A stretch of DNA of 45,389 nucleotides, from contig CAJKDY010000018.1 of assembly GCA_905198835.1 (NCBI GenBank), positions 1-45,389 of the forward strand, written 5' to 3'. Below, in pieces: positions 39,352-45,389 of the stretch. Under the pieces are notes generated by a model. It worked only from the letters and a program-made list of their open reading frames with translations. It ran no database searches and was not told where the DNA came from. The DNA comes from an uncultured Eubacteriales bacterium. Its GTDB lineage: Bacteria > Bacillota > Clostridia > Oscillospirales > Oscillospiraceae. Position numbers and translations under genes: made by a program. Numbering within the stretch: position 1 is the first letter of the stretch; each line of letters begins with the position of its first letter.

Positions 39352-41583
39352 GTGAAGGTCATCCACCTCATCAGCGGCGGCGACACCGGCGGCGCTAAGA
39401 CCCACATCCACTCGCTTTTGAGCAATATATCTCCCCATGTGGACATCACCATGGCCTGCTTTATGGAGGGCCCCTTCGCCCAGGAGGCCCGGGCTCTAGG
39501 GATCCCTACGGTGGTATTTGAGGGCAAGAACATCTTCCGTAACCTCTCCAAACTTCGGGACTATATCCGGGAGGGCGGCTACCAGATCATCCACTGCCAC
39601 GGCGCCAGGGGCAATCTCATGGGTGCGCTGCTGCGGCGGAAGCTGAAGCTGCCGGTCATCACCACCGTCCACTCCGACCCCAAGCTGGACTACCTGGGCC
39701 GGCCCCTGAGCCGGCTGATCTACGGCACACTGAACGCCTGGGCGCTGCGGCGGCTGGACTACCGCATCGGCGTCTCCGACGCCATGGTGGATCTGCTCAT
39801 CGACCGGGGCTTTGACACCGACCGGCTATTCTCTATTTATAACGGTTTGGATTTCACCCCCCGGGTCCCGGCCATGGACCGGCAGACCTACCTGAAGAGC
39901 CTGGGGCTTGATTGGGATGGCGACTGCGTCATTGCGGGCATCACGGCCCGGCTGAATCCGGTAAAGGATATTTCCACGCTGATCCGCGGCTTCGCCCTGG
40001 CTCACGAAACGTGCCCCCAGCTGCGGCTTTTGATTGCCGGAGACGGTGAGGAGATGGAAAAGCTCCGGGGCCTGACCGCCGAGCTGAGAGTGGCTGGGGT
40101 CGTGTGCTTTGCCGGATGGGTCAGCGATGTGGACTCCTTTTACAATGCCATCGACATCAACACCCTGACCTCCGTGTCCGAGACCTTCCCCTATTCCATT
40201 ACCGAGGGGGCCCGGGCCGGACTGCCCACGGTAAGCAGCCGGGTGGGGGGTGTGCCCTACCTCATCGACCACGGCGTGACGGGCTTTCTCTTTGAGCCCG
40301 GCGACGCGGAGGCCCTGGCGGGACATCTGGCCGCTCTGGCTCAGGATGAGGGCCTGCGCCAGCGCATGGGCCAGCGGCTCTACAATAAGGCAAAGAGCGA
40401 ATATTCCATTGAGAGCACCATTCAAAAGCAGGTGGAGATCTACCAGACCGTTCTCCGCCGCCAAGACCGCCCCAAGGGCCGCTACGGCGCGGCCATCTGC
40501 GGCGCCTACGGCAAGGGCAACGCCGGAGACGACGCCATCTTGGAGGCCATCGTCAAGGAGCTGCGGGATATCGATCCCGACCTTCCCATCTGGGTGCTGT
40601 CCCGGCGGCCCAAGGAGACCAGGGCCAAATACCGCATCAACGCCATCTATACCTTCCGCCTAGCGCGCTTTTTCCGGCGCCTGGGCAAGACGAGGCTCTA
40701 TATCAACGGCGGCGGATCGCTGATGCAGGACGTCACGTCCCGGAGGTCCCTTTGGTTCTATCTGCTGACCATCTCCATGGCCCATATGCGGCATAACAAG
40801 GTCCTGATGTACGGCTGCGGCATCGGGCCCATCCAGTATCCCTCCAACCGCCGCCTTTGCCAGCGGGTGCTCCAGAAAAACGTGGACGCCATCACCCTGC
40901 GGGATGTAAACTCCCAAGAGGAGCTGGCCGATATGGGCATCACAAACCCGGAGGTCATCCTGGCTGCCGATCCCACTGTGATCCTGCCCGCCGCTCCCAA
41001 GGAGACCACCGATGGGCTGCTGGAAAGCTGCGGCATGGACCCGGAGGGGGATTATATCTGCTTTACCCTGCGGACCTGGCCCGGCTTTGAGGAAAAGGCC
41101 GAGGCCTTTGCCGCCGCTGCCCGGTACGCCTGGGAGCGGCATCATCTCATTCCCGCTTTTGTGCCCATCGAGGCTAAGCGCGATCATGTGGCCGCCGCCA
41201 TGGTGACAAAGCGGCTTTCTGACGTGCCCCATTTCGTGCTGCCTCAGTGCGCCTCGTCCTATCACACCATCGGACTCTTCGCCCGGATGCGGGTGGTGGT
41301 GTCCATGCGGCTCCACGCGCTGGTCTTTGCCGCTGGGCAGGGCGTGCCGCTGGTGGGCGTGGTGTACGACCAGAAGATCAGCTCCTTTTTGGACTATATC
41401 GGCCAGGACCTCTATGTGGACCTGGGCGATGTGAACGCGCGGGTGCTGCGTGAGAGCATCGACAAGGCCGTGGAGCGCATGGGTGATCGGGAGTTCCTGC
41501 TTCGCGGTGTGGAGCGCCTTCGCCAGGTGGAGCATCGCAACAGCGAGACCGCCCAGCGCCTGCTGGAAGGGGGGAAGGCATGA
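39352..41583 (+). CDS. csaB: glycosyltransferase (GT4) fused to polysaccharide pyruvyl transferase CsaB
   Basis: 743 residues from GTG at 39352, 8 nt after AAAGGAG. Residues 1-370 are a GT-B glycosyltransferase of the GT4 group: HLISGGDTGGAKTHIHSL at the start, GVSDAMVDLL, and the nucleotide-sugar motif SVSETFPYSITEGARAGLPTV. From about 376 (GAAICGAYGKGNAGDDAIL) to the end is a CsaB-type pyruvyl transferase with GGGSLMQDVTSRRSLWFY and VVSMRLHALVFAAGQGVPLVGVVYD. CsaB adds ketal-linked pyruvate to the secondary wall polymer, the ligand of SLH domains. The frame is continuous across the junction. It overlaps the next gene by ATGA. Confidence 0.93.
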   Translation: MKVIHLISGGDTGGAKTHIHSLLSNISPHVDITMACFMEGPFAQEARALGIPTVVFEGKNIFRNLSKLRDYIREGGYQIIHCHGARGNLMGALLRRKLKLPVITTVHSDPKLDYLGRPLSRLIYGTLNAWALRRLDYRIGVSDAMVDLLIDRGFDTDRLFSIYNGLDFTPRVPAMDRQTYLKSLGLDWDGDCVIAGITARLNPVKDISTLIRGFALAHETCPQLRLLIAGDGEEMEKLRGLTAELRVAGVVCFAGWVSDVDSFYNAIDINTLTSVSETFPYSITEGARAGLPTVSSRVGGVPYLIDHGVTGFLFEPGDAEALAGHLAALAQDEGLRQRMGQRLYNKAKSEYSIESTIQKQVEIYQTVLRRQDRPKGRYGAAICGAYGKGNAGDDAILEAIVKELRDIDPDLPIWVLSRRPKETRAKYRINAIYTFRLARFFRRLGKTRLYINGGGSLMQDVTSRRSLWFYLLTISMAHMRHNKVLMYGCGIGPIQYPSNRRLCQRVLQKNVDAITLRDVNSQEELADMGITNPEVILAADPTVILPAAPKETTDGLLESCGMDPEGDYICFTLRTWPGFEEKAEAFAAAARYAWERHHLIPAFVPIEAKRDHVAAAMVTKRLSDVPHFVLPQCASSYHTIGLFARMRVVVSMRLHALVFAAGQGVPLVGVVYDQKISSFLDYIGQDLYVDLGDVNARVLRESIDKAVERMGDREFLLRGVERLRQVEHRNSETAQRLLEGGKA

Positions 41584-42665
41584 ATACCGTCGTCTGCCTC
41601 TCCGCCGCGCCCTGGCAGTCCACGCCTACCCGGACCCAGCAGCTCATGACCCGCCTCAAGGGCGCGGAGGTGCTGTTTTTCGAGCCGCCCGCGGCGTCCG
41701 GCAGCCGGGAGTATAAGAAGCCCGGACGGAAGGTCCGACCCGGTGTGACGGCCTATACGCTGCCGCCCATTGCCGGCGAGGGGCCCTTGAACCAGCTGCG
41801 TCAACGCAGGAGTCGGCGGCGGCTTTCGGACTATATTCAGAACATTCTGGCCCGCCATGACGCACGGGATGCGCTACTGTGGTGCGCCACGCCCCAGGCG
41901 GTGGGCCTTTTGGACTATTTGCCCTACAAGGGCCTGGTCTATGACTGCGACCGATACTGGGCCGAGCTGGATCCGGCCCTTGAGAGCGAACTGGCTACCC
42001 AGGCCGACGTGATCTTCGCCGCCTCGGCGGGGCTGGCCGACCGGCTGGGGCCTTGTTGCGACAATATCGCCGTGGTGCCCAACGGCTGCAACTACCCCAT
42101 GTTCGCCCGGGAGGATATTGAGGTCCCCGGCCCGGTCAAGGACATCGTGGGCCCCCTCATCGGTTACGCGGGCACGCTGTGGGCCGACCTGGACTACCGT
42201 CCCGTTCTCACCTGTATCGCCGCCCACCCGGACTGGAACTATATCTTTCTGGGCAAGCATGAGCCCAGTCCCGGGCTGAAAAAGCTCCGGGCGATGAAGC
42301 AGGTGATCCTTTGTGACCGGGTGCCGCTGATCGAGGTGCCTGACTACATCCGGCAGTTCGACGTGTGCATGGACCTCCAGCGCCAGGGCGTGGCCAGCGA
42401 CGTGTGCCCCGGTCGGGTGTTTGAATACCTGGCCGCAGGCAAGCCCCTGGTCCGCCACAGCTACCCCGGCCAGATGGAGGACTTCCCCCCCGGCGTGGCC
42501 TATCAATCCCCCGACCTCCACGGCTTTGTGGCCTGCTGTGAGCAGGCCATCCGGGAGGACTCCGCCTGGCTGAAAAACCGCCGCCGCCAGCTGGGCGAGG
42601 CCGCCGGCTGGGACAAGCGCGCCGAGACGGTCCAGGGTATTCTGGAGATGAATATGCTGCTGTGA
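41580..42665 (+). CDS. glycosyltransferase, TuaH-like
   Basis: 361 residues with a GT-B fold: TRTQQLMTRLKGAEVLFFEPP at the N-terminus, the middle block YDCDRYWAEL...ADVIFAASAGLADRL, VVPNGCNYPMF, and the donor-binding half GYAGTLWADLDY and CPGRVFEYLAAGKPLVRH. The pattern resembles TuaH and other wall-polysaccharide transferases. ATGA overlap with the GT4-CsaB gene shows coupled translation, so it probably works on the same wall polymer. No signal peptide or membrane helix; it would act on the cytoplasmic membrane face. Sugar donor unknown. Confidence 0.85.
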   Translation: MNTVVCLSAAPWQSTPTRTQQLMTRLKGAEVLFFEPPAASGSREYKKPGRKVRPGVTAYTLPPIAGEGPLNQLRQRRSRRRLSDYIQNILARHDARDALLWCATPQAVGLLDYLPYKGLVYDCDRYWAELDPALESELATQADVIFAASAGLADRLGPCCDNIAVVPNGCNYPMFAREDIEVPGPVKDIVGPLIGYAGTLWADLDYRPVLTCIAAHPDWNYIFLGKHEPSPGLKKLRAMKQVILCDRVPLIEVPDYIRQFDVCMDLQRQGVASDVCPGRVFEYLAAGKPLVRHSYPGQMEDFPPGVAYQSPDLHGFVACCEQAIREDSAWLKNRRRQLGEAAGWDKRAETVQGILEMNMLL

Positions 42666-42691
42666 GCGCCTCCGGGCAGACATATTGCCTG

Positions 42692-42713
42692 CAAGGGGCG
42701 CGCCGCATCCGTA
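42692..42713 (+). repeat. second copy of the dispersed intergenic repeat core
   Basis: CAAGGGGCGCGCCGCATCCG and the two bases after it match 369-390 at 21 of 22 positions; similarity continues (GCCGCCAACGG..TGCGCA against TCGCCAACGG..TGCGCA). Confidence 0.7.
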
Positions 42714-42749
42714 GGACGGCAAGGCCGCCAACGGTATACCTGCGCATAC

Positions 42750-42790
42750 AGCAAAGGGACGGCCCCACTTGGGGTCGCCCCTTTGCTATT
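42750..42790 (+). terminator. terminator of the csaB glycosyltransferase operon
   Basis: AGCAAAGGG..CCCC (42750-42766) pairs with GGGG..CCCTTTGCT (42771-42787) with two imperfect pairs; the T tract is weak (ATTTGG), so read-through to rpoB is possible. Confidence 0.65.
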
Positions 42791-43011
42791 TGGAAAAATT
42801 TCTCTATAAAAACAAAAAGACCCTTGACAAAGGTCAAAGGAAAATGGTATAATCAGCCGATTAACGATTTTGGCTGGTGCCAAAGGACGGCCCCAAAGTG
42901 CAAATGCAGTATAACACATTGCACAAGGGACTGTCAAGAGGGAAATGAAAAAGTTTCCAACGCTGCCGGGCGTGCCCCGGCAATTCGCCCAGAAAGGACT
43001 GAGCAGCTAGA

Positions 43012-45389
43012 ATGGTCAAGGACGTGTACTACGGCAAGACCCTGCGAAAGAGCTTCGCCCGCCATGAGGAGATCCTGGAGATGCCCAATTTGTTGGAGGT
43101 CCAGAAGAACTCCTACAAGTGGTTCCTGGAAAAGGGTCTCAGGGAGGTCTTCCGGGATGTGGCCTCCATCACCGACTACGCCGGCAACCTGGAGCTCTCC
43201 TTCATCGACTACGAAATGGACGAGAACCCCAAGTACGACGTGGACGAGTGCAAGCGCCGGGACGTGAACTACGCCGCCCCCATCCACATCAAGGTCCGCC
43301 TGCGCAACAAGGAGACCGAGGAGATCAAGGAGCAGTCCATCTACATGGGCGACCTCCCCTTGATGACCAACGCCGGCACCTTTATTATTAACGGCGCCGA
43401 GCGCGTGATCGTCTCCCAGATCGTCCGCTCCCCGGGCATCTACTTCTCCCGCAATGCCGACAAGGCGGAGAACCTGACCTACGCCGCTCAGGTCATCCCT
43501 GGCCGGGGTGCGTGGCTGGAGTACGAGACCGACCTTAGCGATGTGTTCTACGTGCGCATCGACAAAAACCGCAAGCTGCCTATTACCAGCTTTATCCGTG
43601 CCGTGGGTCCCCGGACCGACGCGGAAATTTTGGAGATGTTTGGCGAGGACCCCCGCATCGTGGCCACCCTGGAGAAGGACACCTGCAAGAGCTACGAGGA
43701 GGCCATGCTGGAGATCTACCGCAAGCTCCGGCCCGGCGAGCCCCCCACGGTGGAGTCCGCCCAGAGCCTGCTGAACGCGCTGTTCTTTGACCCCAAGCGC
43801 TATGATCTGTCCGCTGTGGGCCGTTATAAGTTCAATAAAAAGCTGGCCCTGGCCAGCCGCATCTCCGGCCAGACCCTGGCTCAGGACGTGAAGCATCCGA
43901 CCACGGGCAAGACCCTCTTCAAAAAGGGCCGCACCCTGACCTGGGACGAGGCCAAGAGCCTGGAGAAGGCGGGTGTCAACCAGGTGGCGCTCACCGTGGA
44001 CCTCTCCGGTGAGACCCGGGAGCTCAAGGTCTTCTCCAACGGCATGGTGGACATGGCCGACTTTGTGAAGTTTGACCCCGCCGAGGTCTGCGGCGTGGAC
44101 GAAAAGGTCCGTTACAGCGTGCTCATGGAGCTGCTGGAGCAGTACCCCGACAAGGGCGAGGACTTCCAGGAGGCCGTCCGGGACCGGATCGACGACCTGA
44201 TCCCCAAGCACATCATCGTGGACGACATGATGGCCTCCATCAACTATTTGAACTGTCTGGCCCAGGGCGTGGGCAATCCCGACGATATCGACCATCTGGG
44301 CAACCGCCGTCTGCGCTGCGTGGGCGAGCTGTTGCAAAATCAGTTCCGCATCGGCTTTAGCCGCATGGAGCGGGTCATCCGCGAGCGCATGACCATCCAG
44401 GATCTGGACATCGTTACCCCCCAGAGCCTGATCAACATCCGGCCCGTTACCGCCGCCATCAAGGAGTTCTTCGGCTCTTCGCCCCTTTCTCAGTTCATGG
44501 ACCAGACCAACCCCCTGGCCGAGCTGACCCACAAGCGCCGTATGTCCGCCCTGGGCCCTGGCGGTCTGAGCCGGGACCGGGCCTCCTTTGAGGTCCGAGA
44601 CGTCCACTACTCCCACTATGGCCGTCTGTGCCCCATCGAGACTCCCGAAGGTCCCAACATCGGCCTGATCTCCTACATGGCGTCCTACGCCCGGGTCAAC
44701 CGCTTCGGCTTCCTGGAGGCCCCCTTCCGCAAGGTGGTCAAGGATAAAAACGGCGCTCGGGTCACCGACGAAGTGGAGTATATGACCGCCGACATGGAGG
44801 ACGACTTCATCGTGGCCCAGGCCACCGAGCCTACCGACGCCAAGGGCTACCTCCTCAACGACCGTATCACCTGCCGTCACCGCAATGAGATCATTAGCGT
44901 GGACCGCGCCGACGTGGACTACATCGACGTCAGCCCCAAGATGATGGTGTCCATCGCCACGGCCATGATCCCCTTCCTGGAAAACGACGACGCGAACCGC
45001 GCTCTGATGGGCGCTAACATGCAGCGCCAGGCCGTGCCCCTTTTGACCACCGAGGCCCCCATCGTGGCCACCGGCCAGGAGCATAAGAACTGCGTGGACT
45101 CCGAGGTGGCCGTCATCGCCCGGGCCCCCGGCACCGTCACCCAGGTCTCCGCCGACCACATCACCATCAAGGGTGACGACGGTCAGGTGGTGGAGCGCAA
45201 GCTCACTAAGTTTGCCCGCTCCAACCACTCCACCTGCGTCAACCAGCGGCCCATCGTGGAGGTAGGCCAGCACGTGGAGACCGGCGATGTCATCGCCGAC
45301 GGCCCCTCCACCTCCAACGGCGAGATCGCCCTGGGCAAGAACATCCTCATGGGCTTTATGACCTGGGAGGGCTACAACTACGAGGACGC
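43012..45389 (+). CDS. rpoB: DNA-directed RNA polymerase subunit beta, 3'-truncated by the window edge
   Basis: 792 codons are visible and the frame stays open to the window end. ATG at 43012 gives the usual clostridial start MVKDVYYGKTLRKSF; AAAGGA lies 13 nt upstream, a little far. Visible landmarks: EMPNLLEVQKNSYKWFL, PLMTNAGTFIINGAERVIVSQ, the lobe-2 region, and the rifampicin pocket GSSPLSQFMDQTNPLAELTHKRRMSALGPGG. That pocket has the residues expected of a sensitive enzyme (Asp at 516, His at 526 and Ser at 531 in E. coli numbering). VHYSHYGRLCPIETPEGPNIGLI follows. rpoC is presumably beyond the edge. Confidence 0.98.
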   Translation, partial: MVKDVYYGKTLRKSFARHEEILEMPNLLEVQKNSYKWFLEKGLREVFRDVASITDYAGNLELSFIDYEMDENPKYDVDECKRRDVNYAAPIHIKVRLRNKETEEIKEQSIYMGDLPLMTNAGTFIINGAERVIVSQIVRSPGIYFSRNADKAENLTYAAQVIPGRGAWLEYETDLSDVFYVRIDKNRKLPITSFIRAVGPRTDAEILEMFGEDPRIVATLEKDTCKSYEEAMLEIYRKLRPGEPPTVESAQSLLNALFFDPKRYDLSAVGRYKFNKKLALASRISGQTLAQDVKHPTTGKTLFKKGRTLTWDEAKSLEKAGVNQVALTVDLSGETRELKVFSNGMVDMADFVKFDPAEVCGVDEKVRYSVLMELLEQYPDKGEDFQEAVRDRIDDLIPKHIIVDDMMASINYLNCLAQGVGNPDDIDHLGNRRLRCVGELLQNQFRIGFSRMERVIRERMTIQDLDIVTPQSLINIRPVTAAIKEFFGSSPLSQFMDQTNPLAELTHKRRMSALGPGGLSRDRASFEVRDVHYSHYGRLCPIETPEGPNIGLISYMASYARVNRFGFLEAPFRKVVKDKNGARVTDEVEYMTADMEDDFIVAQATEPTDAKGYLLNDRITCRHRNEIISVDRADVDYIDVSPKMMVSIATAMIPFLENDDANRALMGANMQRQAVPLLTTEAPIVATGQEHKNCVDSEVAVIARAPGTVTQVSADHITIKGDDGQVVERKLTKFARSNHSTCVNQRPIVEVGQHVETGDVIADGPSTSNGEIALGKNILMGFMTWEGYNYED

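Larger units (their letters stand above)
42666..43011 (+). promoter_or_regulatory. intergenic region: repeat, terminator, rpoB promoter and structured leader
   Basis: 346 bp without a gene. It holds a copy of the dispersed repeat (42692-42713), a terminator hairpin at 42750-42787, and the rpoB promoter TTGACA (42824-42829), 18 bp, TATAAT (42848-42853). A leader of about 150 nt follows with four local hairpins: TTTGGC/GCCAAA near 42871, GTGCAA/TTGCAC near 42897-42923, GGAAA/TTTCC near 42941-42959, and TGCCGGG/CCCCGGCA near 42964-42982. The leader resembles regulated ribosomal or RNA polymerase leaders in being long and structured; no known RNA family is recognised. Confidence 0.65.

Noticed and set aside
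44490..44600. Possible rifampicin-resistance substitutions (Thr and Ala in QTNPLAEL)
   Set aside because: The same residues occur in the wild-type Bacillus enzyme; positions equivalent to Asp516, His526 and Ser531 are unchanged.
42934..45273. Long minus-strand open frame of 779 codons opposite rpoB
   Set aside because: Its His/Gly/Val/Leu-rich composition is the mirror of GC-rich rpoB codons; there is no ribosome binding site, no family resemblance, and rpoB on the plus strand is certain.
1..45389. CRISPR arrays, tRNA genes, transposases, integrases
   Set aside because: I looked for regular short repeats with spacers, tRNA cloverleaf ends and recombinase motifs on both strands and found none.

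Overview
The window comes from a GC-rich, endospore-associated, low-GC-phylum (Firmicutes/Clostridia) bacterium. The protein set (SpoVAD/SpoVAE, AddAB instead of RecBCD, GluQ, S-layer-homology proteins, DUF4830 and DUF4330 proteins, a Clostridia-type RpoB start) fits a gut Oscillospiraceae member of the Flavonifractor/Lawsonibacter/Pseudoflavonifractor kind. That placement is inference from gene content and composition; no rRNA is present. I saw no tRNA, rRNA, CRISPR array, transposase or prophage.

Layout. 1-522: tail of a small zinc-ribbon protein and a hairpin-rich intergenic repeat. 523-5716 (minus): secreted CAP-SLH protein, guaB, an acyl-ACP thioesterase, a secreted C39-like peptidase. 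5879-7244 (plus): spoVAD-spoVAE. 7299-8459 (minus): secreted Fn3-like protein enclosed by two inverted copies of one 26-nt hairpin. 8568-15228: a lower-GC cassette in which an XRE regulator is divergent from two lipoproteins, a 1034-residue two-peptidase/ricin/SLH surface protein, a membrane protein and a zinc-ribbon protein. 15257-16622: DUF4830 protein and an RsuA-family pseudouridine synthase. 16762-29023 (plus): PucR-type regulator, ftsE, ftsX, an M23 coiled-coil hydrolase, ctpA, addB, addA, tightly packed as one probable operon of about 12 kb. 29082-32286: gluQ, a conserved small protein, an SH3-NlpC/P60 endopeptidase, a membrane protein. 32345-32611: an AT-rich island between convergent terminators. 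32728-36781 (minus): polA-rimI-tsaD. 36908-38000 (minus): ECF sigma factor and probable anti-sigma, preceded by a perfect cre-like palindrome. 38136-39236 (minus): DUF4330 protein and PAP2 phosphatase. 39352-42665 (plus): a glycosyltransferase-CsaB fusion and a second glycosyltransferase. 43012 to the end: 5' part of rpoB with its own promoter and a structured leader.

How it fits together. Much of the window concerns the cell envelope. CsaB-type pyruvylation of a wall polymer is what SLH domains bind, and two SLH proteins are encoded here. FtsEX, the M23 hydrolase, NlpC/P60 and CHAP-like enzymes and a CtpA protease remodel peptidoglycan. Housekeeping functions (IMP dehydrogenase, AddAB, Pol I, t6A synthesis, RNA polymerase) are interleaved. 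The most unusual points are the GT4-CsaB fusion with its overlapping divergent promoters, the XRE-controlled surface cassette with its long inverted operator, the cre-like site on the ECF sigma gene, and the coupling of a cell-separation operon to addBA.
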